This document shows, piece after piece, positions 21,265 through 30,591 of a stretch of DNA of 35,937 bases. A program made the translations under genes and the position numbers. The notes beneath the pieces were generated by a model that saw nothing but the letters and a program-made list of their open reading frames with translations, had not been told where the DNA came from and made no database searches. Position 1 is the first letter of the stretch, and each line of letters opens with the position of its first letter. This DNA comes from Haplosporangium gracile (taxonomy: Eukaryota > Mortierellomycota > Mortierellomycetes > Mortierellales > Mortierellaceae), in the NCBI GenBank assembly GCA_015499985.1, contig JAAAUF010000015.1, positions 79,675-115,611 on the forward strand, in the 5' to 3' direction.

Positions 21265-21763
21265 ATGAAACCCTTTGGATCCCTCCTTCTCATTGCTGCA
21301 TTCCTTTTAACCGTTGTCATCCCAAGCATTGCAGGTAATATACCTCTCTCACTTTTGCTTATGCAATGTAAACTAGTCGATGGGTTCGCCCTGAGCATAA
21401 ACACGTTATTTAAACTAATTAACGCCATATTCTCCCTCACTCGCCACCTCGTTTGTCTCACCACTGGCACACTCATATATCCTCAAACCCTGCATTTCGA
21501 CTATCTCTCTCACTTCCTCCTCCTCCGTTCTCTCCTTCCTCGTATTCATTTGTTCTCTCCCTTCTTCCCAACCACTGCCAACAAAATAAAACATCCTTGC
21601 AAACAACAACTCTCTTCATGCAGCTGCCAGACCTTTCCACCCGCCGTCGCCAACGCCTCCCTGCCAATCAGCCTGCCACAGCGACTTCTACAAATGCCTC
21701 ACTTCGCCTGAGAAATGCAGTGAAGAGCGTGCCCGTTGCATGCGAGGATGCGACAGCAACTGA
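21265..21763 (+). CDS. Small secreted six-cysteine protein, 69 residues, candidate effector or antimicrobial peptide
   Basis: Two exons, 21265-21334 and 21624-21763, joined across a 289-bp GT-AG phase-1 intron (GCAG/gtaata ... tcatgcag/CTGCC). Exon 1 encodes a signal peptide: Met-Lys, a hydrophobic core LLLIAAFLLTVVI, then Pro-Ser-Ile-Ala with likely cleavage near residue 23-25. The mature part is about 45 residues: a Pro-rich start, then six cysteines at 37, 41, 48, 55, 62 and 66, spaced C-x3-C-x6-C-x6-C-x6-C-x3-C, with charged helical sequence between them. The symmetrical C-x3-C pairs suggest a disulphide-linked helical hairpin. Exon 2 lies in a frame with no long ORF, so it is easily missed. 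An acceptor 7 bp further on would give a frame with a single cysteine, which I consider unlikely. A candidate poly(A) signal lies at 21994-21999. Function is unknown; it is probably secreted. Confidence 0.75.
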
Positions 21764-22440
21764 GCAGGATAAACCTCTTGTTGCATTCCCCTCCTTGGCT
21801 GGCAACGGGAGTGCATCGATTGTAGAATAATATCACGCTTCGGAAGAGGACTCAATGATAGTCACACACATCCTCCGCCACCTCACCATCACTTCCTCCT
21901 CCTCGTTTTCTCTCCCAATTCTCTAATCATCACCCTTCGCTACATTCTATAAAGTTGGTGTGCACATCCTCCCAACAACAACAATCATAGAATAATAAAC
22001 AGCAATTTTGGAGACCAACATGTTGGTCTGATTTGGAATCAACAAAGCGTTATCTTTCTTTCTTTCTTCTGTCTATGTAATCAAACAAGGGTGTTCCTTG
22101 TCCCTTCGTGATCCTCACTCTACTACCCGTGAATGCATGCTAAAAAAAAACAGGCCCCCCCCCCAAAAAAAAGCGAAAGAGGGAAGCGAATGAAACAAAC
22201 ATTGGCAGCGCAGCGTAATACATCATACATTTGATCTATTTTTCCACTAGCATTCTGACATGAACCTTCAGTTTATCGCCCTTTTTTTTTTCTTTAGCTT
22301 TAGTTCTTTGGGTTCTGTTGTTTATTTGGTTACAGGATCTCCAGGATCTACAAGATACAGTAAACATGGCAGAATCTGTTACCAAATATCACAGCTCTGA
22401 TACAACAAGCAGCACACAATACGCCAAAACACAAGTTCAA
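21764..22440. other. 3' untranslated region and spacer
   Basis: A candidate AATAAA polyadenylation signal for the secreted peptide gene lies at 21994-21999, about 230 bp after its stop. The remainder contains short homopolymer runs (A at about 22142-22151, C and A at about 22156-22170) and no gene that I can support. It leads into the LINE relic. Confidence 0.45.
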
Positions 22441-24218
22441 ACACGTTATCATGGATCCAGCAGCGCAGGAGTCCATTGAAGGAGACATGAAGGAGGCCAG
22501 GCCAGGCGTGTGACACATCTATTCAGACGGCTCAATGGTGCACAAGAGGGAGAAGGAGTGTGCCATGGCGTTCACAGTCGTAGGAGAGGAGCAGGAGGTG
22601 GTGCAGAGGACCAACAAAGGATTTGCGTCGTCTGTCAAAGCAGAACTAATGAGCTTGATAGCAGGAATTATCGCCACACTCGAGGACCAGGACCTCAACG
22701 TTCGACTCGCCCACTAAGCCATGGTGAAGCAATTCCGGGATGTCGTCGTCAATTAGAAACGAGCGTCGGTGAGGATGAAACTACGGTGCGACTATGTTGC
22801 GGAGCGGGCGGTGGTGATAAGGATATGCAACGAACGAAGGGGGACAACTACAGTCGAGTGAGTCAAGGGGCACGACGGAGACGAGTGGAATGAGAAGGCG
22901 GACCTAGCGGCGAAGGAGGCTCAATCCCAAACCAGACCAGCATGGCAGGTCGACAGGGTCTGCCCAGGACGATATCAAGTACTCGGTGACGATGGCCGGA
23001 GAGACGCTAGACCAGGACACGAGGCATGTGCTGAAGATGCAGACCACAAGACGCTGGCACCAGGAGTGGAGGGCACTCAAGAGGACCAAGAGGTCGATTC
23101 CGGACTACAAGGGTACGGACTGGCTGGGCACCCTTTTCCAACATACACAACAACAAACCAGTCAACACATTTTTCAGCTCTCAGCAGGATACACATCTAC
23201 GCAGCCACAAGATAAAGAATGTCCACGGAATGTTATCAACCATGGACGACTTACACCCCAGGCACCCGGAATTGTACGAGGACGGCCGATGTCGACAGTG
23301 CGATCAAGAGACGGAGGATAACGTTCATGTCTGGACGTGCCCCAAAAGTAGGGAGGTACAAGACGAGATCTGGAAAGATGCCCTCGACCGGGTGAATAGA
23401 TGGGAAGCGATCGTTACACGAAAATTCAACACGCAGAGAGAGAAGAAGCGTCAGCCAGGGAAACAACCACCACCGGATATCGTCTGAAGGAAGCCAAGGA
23501 CAAGCAAGTGCTGCGAGGCACTGTGGTCGGTTGTCGAGAAGCCAGGAGAGAAGGAGCGGCATCAGGAGAGCGAGAAGGCATGGACAGCCTGCCACATTTA
23601 CCGAGGTCTCGTACCTATAGCCCTAGCAAAAGTGTGGGACAAGGTGTTCAAGGACATCCTGGCCAGCATTGCCCAGCACGTGAGTCGGCTGTTCTGTCGG
23701 TACGTCGAGAAGGAGGCGAGGGAGAGGTTATGGAAACCCAGATGCGAGACGACGGTCAAGTGGGAGATGGCGAACAGCATCACGGCTAGCATAAAACAGA
23801 AACGCACAACCGAACGCCAGAGCGCCGAGTGGAAGCAGGTATATAAACGGAAACTCCGAGAGGATGAGTGCCTCTGCGGATGAGCCAACACTGAACACAC
23901 CGGAGAGCGGTGCCCAGGCGAGCAGCGCGACACGCGAATGGCTGATCAAGCAGTCAACGAGACACTCTTGGGCCTGAGGCGCATGGATGTTATGGAGAGG
24001 AAAGGCAATATGGTCATCAAGGAGTTGGAGGTGAAGAACGGTTAGATCCCTTGGGCTCGCGTTAAAGCAGCAAGGGTCGTTCGGACTCGTAAGAGGACGG
24101 ACTGTGGACCTCAGGTACGATGTATGCTTTACTTAGTGAAGTAGAGTACGTGCTCAATTGGATTAAAAATTGATGTATCGTCACAGACGACCCATCACTA
24201 CCTTGGTAAAAAAAAAAG
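22440..24218 (+). mobile_element. 5'-truncated LINE (non-LTR retrotransposon) relic with RNase H and zinc-finger remnants
   Basis: A decayed + strand coding stretch broken by several stops and frame changes. Near 22517-22714 it reads as the start of an RNase H domain (IYSDGSMVHKREKECAMAF, then KAELMSLIAGI). Near 22845-22920 comes the RNase H C-terminal motif VEWVKGHDGDEWNEKADLAA. Near 23230-23487 there is a zinc-finger-like segment with CRQCDQETEDNVHVWTC (C-x2-C ... H-x3-C). A charged C-terminal tail follows to about 24045. No reverse transcriptase or endonuclease domain remains upstream, the usual 5' truncation of LINE insertions. A run of about 10 A at 24208-24217 may be the 3' tail. Both ends are approximate, and I did not find a target-site duplication. 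The order of domains is typical of RNase H-bearing LINEs of fungi. Confidence 0.72.
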
Positions 24219-24554
24219 TTTGTCTGGTTGCAGGAACACCGTAAGATGGCGGAAAAATAGATAGATGCATGGCGCTAAAGTTGTTCTCTTTTCTTTGTTC
24301 TCTCTCCATCATCTGTTAGAATGCATCTGGGCGTTAGTGAATCTCTCTTTCTTTAAGCTTATCTCTGCAACTCTTTGCTTTTCTTGTTCACTCCCCTCTT
24401 TTGCACTCCCCTCTTTTGCACTCTCCTCTTTTTCAGAATACCAAGTCTCAAGTGCATTCAGAGTGGAAGAGCGGATGTGACGATTTGCGAATATTGTCAC
24501 AAGTAACGTTGCGCAGCTTGATTTCCTAGCATGATCTTTCTTTTATTTTGTTTT
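24219..24554. other. Spacer, nothing recognised
   Basis: The + strand is CT-rich around 24285-24440, including two copies of a CTCCCCTCTTTTGCA motif at about 24391-24420 in direct tandem with a partial third. No coding or RNA gene is seen. Confidence 0.4.
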
Positions 24555-25020
24555 TATCGAGAAATGCCCACCGCCCTGGTAAACTAGAACCACGGCTCAC
24601 ACATCGCTCCTTGTCCACTGCGTTGAATTTCTTGATCTACCATTCGAACCTAGTTAGTCCATGTTCACTGCGTTGTCGTCCCCTCAATTCACTAGAACCT
24701 AGACCTTGGCAATCGCGTTTCTTGACCAAGATTCACAACTCTCCTAGTTAGCTCTTTGTTCACAATGCTGTCGCCCCCTCGATACACTAGAACCCGCCTA
24801 GTCTGCCGATGTTACCGCGTTCGCCTTCTCACGCAGTCCTTCGGCTTGATTACCACCTGCTATCGTGTTGCTTAAGAGTAACTGCTCAGACCTAGCTGCA
24901 TCCATCATGTTGTCACTCATGCACGACCGTTCAAACCTAGCCATTGCCATCGCTCGCTTGCTCTCGCCTTCGATCTCGCCTCGCATCTAGCAGTTGTTGT
25001 TGTCAGGATTTGCGTTGCTA
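24555..25020 (+). repeat. Degenerate tandem repeat, period about 48 bp
   Basis: The phrase CTAGAACC / AACCTAG, or a decayed form of it, recurs near 24588, 24647, 24697, 24742, 24791, 24889, 24936 and 24985. Spacings are 59, 50, 45, 49, 98 (one unit lost or decayed), 47 and 49. Between these boxes the units share pieces such as TGTTCACTGCGTTGTCGTCC / TGTTCACAATGCTGTCGCCC. The array therefore appears to hold about nine strongly diverged units. It has no open frame and lies in the transposon-rich island, which suggests an old minisatellite or the remains of a repetitive element. Confidence 0.6.
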
Positions 25021-25433
25021 GCATCGTTCGATTATTGGTGACTCCTATATCCGTGCTCTCATAATCAATTTGACCGGACCAAGTCCACGACCACGACCAG
25101 AGTAGCTCTTCCTAGAATGGAACCAAGTGATCAAGAGATAAGCTCACGGTAAGAATGGCGTCATGTTACCATCAGTGGCGTGTTCATAGGGTGTGGAGGG
25201 ACCAGGAGGAAAGAGAGAGAGAAGAAGCATAGCGCGCGCTCTTCTTTTGCCGATATTTTCGCGGTTTCGTGATCGCGGAAGAACAGTCACGCGATGAGCG
25301 AGTCTGGTGGCTGAACCCAGCTAAAAACTGGCAGCACACGACAACGATCAAGGACTTGATGGCACATCCTCTCCAACGTTCTTCTTTTTAACTTCTAACG
25401 ACTAAACCCACATATAACTCAACGACAAATCAC
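25021..25433 (+). promoter_or_regulatory. Upstream region of the SREK1-like gene
   Basis: About 400 bp between the tandem repeat and the SREK1-like start codon, with no coding frame. A GC-rich patch at about 25232-25300 (CGCGCGCTC, TTTTCGCGG, ATCGCGG, TCACGCGATG) has several CGCG boxes and could hold promoter elements. This is inference. Confidence 0.4.
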
Positions 25434-27417
25434 ATGGCGCCAGGAGCAAAAGTGCAGGTGCGTGGGATAGTAACAATAAATCAACACCTTCACAATCAAT
25501 TCTTCTCTCTCTTTTTCAAAAGCAAGCAAGAACAACAGCAACAATCAACTAACTGCTTCATCCACTATGCTTTGTTAACTTTTATAGGCGTCAAAGTTGT
25601 CGCCAAAGGTGACGGAGGCGATGATCAGGACACTATTCGAACACATCGGACCCCTCGACAACATAATCCTCATCCCCAGGTATGCATTCAGAGGAAAAAA
25701 GAATCAACAGAGAGGGCGCGATTGAAGTCTTTCCTTGTTTTTCTTCTGCCCTGTCACACCGAACACTGACCTACATGCAAACAAAGAACCATGAACTGAT
25801 CAGCTCTGTTACTTTTGGAAACACCGTGCGCGCGATTCTAGTCCCCTTGGAGCAGGCTACGAGGCAATCATCGAGTTTCAAGAAAAGGATGCAGCACTCA
25901 CAGCAACCCATCTTACAGGAACGATCTTTGGAGGACGAGCCCTGGCAATTACCCAAATGGATATCACCCTCCCCGTAGCTACTCTCAATGCCAACGCACC
26001 ACGCCCCTTTAACAATATGACCATGCAACAGCAGCAGGCACAAAATGCCATTAATGGATCTTCGGGAGTATCGCAACACCAACAACAGGCATTACAAGGA
26101 AACCCCATGATCCGAATGGGCGCAACTATTCACCACCCACAGTTCGGCCACCCTATGGGCGGCATAGGCAACCAGTACCCACCCATGTATCCCAACCCAC
26201 ACATGACCCTCTATAACCCCAACATCATGCCCCCGCAGTACCATCAACAACAGCAACTGCACCAGCAGCGACTCTTGGAGCAGACCAACGATCCCTCCAA
26301 GTCAGAGTCCAAGACTGTCTATGTCGGTAATTTGCCCTTGACTGTGACCAAAGAGCAACTGGAGGAGGTCTTCCGCGACTGTGGCGTCGTCACTCGCGTC
26401 AACATCACTGGCAAGGCTACCCATCCTACCCGTTTCGCGTTCATGGACTTTGATACCGTTGAGGCCGCCAGGAAGGCTCTTGCCAGCACTGATAAGGTCA
26501 TTGGCGACCGCACTCTCAGGTATTCACTCTTTCTTTGTTTCATCTTGGACTCGATACGGTTCTGGGTTCTTTTTTAAGTAAAGCTGATCTGATGATTTGT
26601 TTAAATCTATGATAGGATCAACCCGCCAAAGCACAGTGGACCATTACCATACATGATTCAACACGCCCAGATGATGCAATCTCCCAGCATGACTCAACCG
26701 CAACCGTCTCAACCCAACCCCATGGACGCTACTAGAACTCGCTACAAGAATATTTTGATTAAACTCATTAACCGTGGAGGCGACCCTTCTCTGTTGAAGA
26801 AACTGGAAGAACTCGAAGCAGGAGGACCCTTGCCGGACATGAGTGGCATTACGGGACTCTCACCGGACCTGGCTGCATTGAACAACGAAACTGCCTCACC
26901 TTCCGCGGAGCAACCAGCTGCTACGGCTGCGGCAGGACCTCCCCAAACAGCCACAAGTTTGTTGGAAAAGCTGGTGTCCTCCTCCAGGAGACGCTCGCGA
27001 TCCCCAAGCCGGTCCAGGAGTGGTGCGCTGTCTTCATCGCGGAGAAGGAGTCGCTCGCGCTCGATGGATAGGGATGATTATTATAAACGTAGTGGATCGA
27101 GTTCTAGGCGGTCTAAGAGGCGTTCGAATTCGCGGTCCAGATCCCCTTCGCGGTCAAGGTACGCTTCCTCGTCGCACCGGAGTTCGCGCGCTTATGATGT
27201 CGATGACCGTGAACGTGACCATGACCGTGGCCGTGAGCGTGGTGACCGCGAGCGGTACGAGCCATCGTCGTCGTCGTCTTCACGAAGACGGGAGAGGGAT
27301 GAGGCGAGCCGGAGCAGTCGTAGCTCGAGGGGACATGCAGAATCGAGTCGTCCTCGGGACAGGGACCGCGAGCGCGAGCGAGAGCGCGACCGTGATCGGG
27401 AACGACACCGCGACTAA
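25434..27417 (+). CDS. SREK1-like splicing regulator with two RRM domains and an RS tail
   Basis: Four exons: 25434-25457 (only eight codons), 25588-25679, 25842-26519 and 26616-27417. Introns are GT-AG (130, 162 and 96 bp) and the model gives 531 residues. RRM1 (about 5-77) is spread over exons 1-3. It runs VQASKLSPKV, then MIRTLFEHIGPLDNIILIPS, then YEAIIEFQEKDAALTATHL, and becomes visible only when phase-2 intron 2 is placed at the TCTAG acceptor ending at 25841. A Gln/Pro/Met-rich linker follows. RRM2 (about 194-272) has RNP2 VYVGNL and RNP1-like RFAFMDFD, and is also completed by splicing (RTLRINPPKH). From about 388 the protein is Ser-Arg and Asp/Glu-Arg dipeptide-rich. The order RRM-linker-RRM-RS is that of SREK1/SRrp86, a nuclear regulator of alternative splicing. 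A poly(A) signal AATAAA lies at 27483-27488. Confidence 0.85.
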
Positions 27418-27482
27418 CGTTCCCTCCTTTTTTCGGAGGGAGTTTGCGTGTGGTCCGCTATTTGTGGCCAGTGATGGAGAAT

Positions 27483-27488
27483 AATAAA
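27483..27488 (+). promoter_or_regulatory. Candidate polyadenylation signal AATAAA of the SREK1-like gene
   Basis: A canonical hexamer 66 bp after the stop codon on the coding strand. The RIO1 gene converges from the other side and stops at 27647, so a short 3' end is needed. Confidence 0.5.
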
Positions 27489-27646
27489 ATATGTGCGCCC
27501 TGTGCACCTTGCACAAAAAAATATATTGACTCTCGGATATGTGAACTGTGCATATGTTGTGTATTGAGATGCTGGATGCTAAGGTTGCAGAAAAAATAAT
27601 GAGAAAAGAAGACTAGAATACAAGAGAAGGAGGATATGTGCTGAGT

Positions 27647-30223
27647 TTACTTCTTCTTGGAAGAAGAGGACTTGATTTTACGCTTCTTGTCGGCCTTGGG
27701 GATCTTGTTCTTGCGCTTCTCGCGAGCCTCCTCCTTGGACTTGAGTTTCCGCTCCTTCTTGGCGTCCTTGTCCTCATTCCGCTTGCCACGCGATTGCTTC
27801 TTGAAGTCATCGTCGTTCGAGTCGTATTCCTCATCGTCGTCCTCCTCATCTTCATCGTCTTCATCAGAGCTATTATCCTCGTTCTCGGCTTCGTCGTTGT
27901 GATCCTCCTTGGCTTCAGCGGCAGCAGGCTCAGGAACATCCTCTTCCTCCTCCTCGACTGCCTCGGGCTCAGGCTCGGGCTCGGCGACGGCCTTCTTGGA
28001 CTTTTTCTTCTTCTTCTTCTCACCCTCAACCTCAACCTCACCGCCTTCCTCGACAACATCGGTCTCGGCCTCGGGATCAGCAGACTTGGATGACTTCTTC
28101 TTCTTCTTCTTCTTCTTCTCGTCTTCTTCCACCTCTGCGTCATCAGCCTCGGGATCGACAGACTTCGACTTTTTCTTTTTCTTCTTCTTCTCCTCGCCTT
28201 CAACCTCGCCACCCTCCTCCTGAACATCACCCTCGACGTCGACATCGATATTCTTGGACTTCTTCTTCTTTTTCTTCTTCTCCTCACCGCCTTCGACAAC
28301 AGGAGCCTCCTCTCCTTCTCCTTCCGCAACATCATCCTCAAAGGCAACAGACTTCTTGGACGACTTCTTCTTCTTCTTCTTCTCTTCCTCCACAGGCGCA
28401 ACAGCAGGTCGCTCGTCGACGTCCTTAATACCGGTCATCTTGGTATACAACAGCTCCTCGGTATCACCCTCCAGGACCTTGCGGACATCCCTCTCGACAT
28501 CAATAACCTCCTGCAAATGACGAGGGATATACGACTGTGCAAAGACGGCATCGTCGACCTTCCTCTTCTCCGCCTCGGCCTCAGTCTCGTTGACCGGCAT
28601 GGCAGTCATGATCCGCTCCAACTCTGCATCCATCGACTCGTCCGCCATATCGATCGAGACGTCTGTAATAAAATCAAACAGCTCCTTCTGACCCATGACC
28701 GCAACGCGCTTCTTGCGGAAGTAATCCGAGACGTTGGTGATATCCATCCGCAAAAAGTTGAACGCGTGTGGGTGATCGTGCTCGACCGACTGCGAGACGT
28801 CGATGATATAGAGCGTCTTGGAGTGGTACAGGATGTTGTACTCGGACAGATCGGCGTGCACCAGGTGGCAAGTCTGATACATGATCCTCATATACTTGAC
28901 CAACTGAAAATACAACGCTGGGTACCGGTCCGCATCAATCTGGGCATCCTTAAGTCGAGGGTACGCCCATCCGTTCTTGTCTCCCAAAAATCCCATCACC
29001 AACACATGCATCCTCAAGACCAAAGGCTCGGGGGACGGGATACCAGCTTGGTGGATACGCTTGAGATTACGCATCTCCTTCTCGGCCCAGATCTTGACCA
29101 TCTTGCGCGGGTTGCTCTTGTTGTATCCATGTCGGAATCGGTACTCTCCCGAGACGTAACGATCACGATCCTTGAAGACCAAAATCGAGGTCTTGTAGAT
29201 CTTGATGGCCCGATGTTCTCCGGTTTCCGTCCTGGCATGGTAGACGTTGGCTTCCTTGCCGGTACTGATACAGCCGTTGACCTCGTAAATGATGTTGCGG
29301 TTCAGCATTTTGAACAGGATAATACGTGTGCGTGGGTCCAGAACTTGATCCGATGTCGCCCTATCCGACTTGTCCGTGTTCTTGGTCCTATTCATTTACA
29401 ATTTGGTTACAAGACTTTGTTAGTTTCAATGTTCTTCATTTTTGTTTATATACCTTGATCTATTCCAATAACAACAACAACAAAAGACTTTTTTGTTACC
29501 TGTCTCCAGATCCCTTCTTACTTCCAACGTTCCCACGCTCAGGCGCATTACTCGGTGTAGCAACACTAGTCTCGCCCAGATGCAAACGTCCCTCAAATTT
29601 AGAACTGAGCGCATCAATCTGATCGCCCAACATGGTCGAATCCTCGCTCTTCTCCTGAATCACATCTGATGCTGATGCCTGTGCAGCCTGTGCTGCTGCT
29701 GCTGCCTTCTTGGCGGCCTTTGAAGGGGCTTTACGAGGTTGGTTGGCGGCGGGTGCAGAGACAACGGCACCGGGATTGGTAGATTTGTTGGGTTGGAGTT
29801 GTTGACGAAGACGGTTGTACTGCTTTGTGAAATCTGTGAGCAAAAGAGATATACATGGGCAAAAAAAAAAAAAAAAAAAAAAAAATTGAGCCATTAGGAC
29901 TGAGTGTATTGGAATGACAGAAGAACGCGACTGATAGGAGCAAAAAAAAAAAAAAAAAAGAATGTGTCGTGTCGTGTCGTGTCGTTGGTGGTTTTTATTT
30001 TACCTCCGGTAGCATTGTCCCAACCATCAAAGTCGTTCAATTCGTCTTCAAGGTCGTTCAGGTAGTCGCTATCAAAATCCTCCTCTTCTTCGTCCTCGAC
30101 CTCGTCCTCGACTTCCTCCTCCTGGTTGGTGTTGGTGTTGGGGTGGTGAACATCCTGCTGCTGTTGCTGTTGCTGTTGGGTGTGCTCCGCCTCCTCGGGC
30201 GTGTGTTCAGCAATAGTTGCCAT
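27647..30223 (-). CDS. RIO1: RIO1 atypical serine kinase, 40S ribosomal subunit maturation
   Basis: Three exons on the minus strand: 30223-30004, 29833-29500 and 29387-27647. Introns are GT-AG (170 and 112 bp) and the model gives 764 residues. The start is the first ATG of exon 1; the only upstream in-frame start is TTG. Residues 1-185 are a polyQ, acidic and Ala-rich leader. The kinase core follows, with phosphate loop STGKEANVYHA (226-236), the catalytic loop HADLSEYNILY (362-372) and the metal-binding IIDVSQSVEHDHP (379-391), the RIO1 signature. RIO1 is an ATPase/kinase that releases assembly factors from late pre-40S particles. The C-terminal 230 residues are unusually long: at least five blocks of six to nine lysines alternate with acidic Glu/Val segments, ending in a very basic tail that probably drives nuclear or nucleolar import. 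That last point is inference. Confidence 0.93.
29834..30003 (-). other. RIO1 intron 1 with homopolymer tracts and a TGTCG micro-repeat
   Basis: The + strand carries two A runs (about 29862-29884 and 29942-29959), which are T runs on the gene strand. It also has four to five copies of a GTGTC pentamer at about 29964-29985. The T runs lie between donor and acceptor and can act as polypyrimidine tracts. Confidence 0.7.
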
Positions 30224-30591
30224 GTGAGATGTGTATGAATGCAAACTTCTGATGAACAAAAGAAACAGCAGAGTGGGAGTTTCGCCGCAGCTTTCAATGG
30301 ACCTTGAAAAAGAAAAAGAAAGTGTCTCAATATTTATGTGGCTTGAATGTTTTTAAACCGGGCAACCAAGGCGACTGGTAATTGGCGATTGCCCAATCCA
30401 GTCCATAATTGACGACTAGAATATTTCACGTGACACCTCTTCAGATGACATCAAATTTAACTTTGAAAACTAGAGGCGTGCATACAGGACTTAAATAAAA
30501 AGCCGCTTTCAGAGCCGTAAGATATACGCTTAAAAGTGAATGGTCATAAATCATAGTTATTTTATACATTTGATAATAGGTATGTGGTCGT
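30224..30591 (-). promoter_or_regulatory. Upstream region of RIO1 and 3' end of the Ser/Pro-rich gene
   Basis: The two genes run in tandem on the minus strand, so 368 bp hold the 3' untranslated end of one and the promoter of the other. TCACGTGA occurs at about 30427-30433 (CACGTGA), an E-box-type palindrome that basic helix-loop-helix factors bind. No coding frame is seen. Confidence 0.4.

Noticed and set aside
21453..21830. 125-codon frame covering the secreted peptide intron and second exon
   Set aside because: It reads through the intron, has no signal peptide, and loses the six-cysteine pattern found by splicing exon 1 to 21624.
24540..25020. Possible tRNA gene, because of GTTCGAACC-like phrases
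   Set aside because: The phrases recur every 48 bp as part of the tandem array. No acceptor stem or A-box could be matched around any of them.
27613..28401. 262-codon Arg-rich frame overlapping the RIO1 tail on the same strand
   Set aside because: It is the shifted-frame reading of AAG/GAG repeats in the RIO1 C-terminus.
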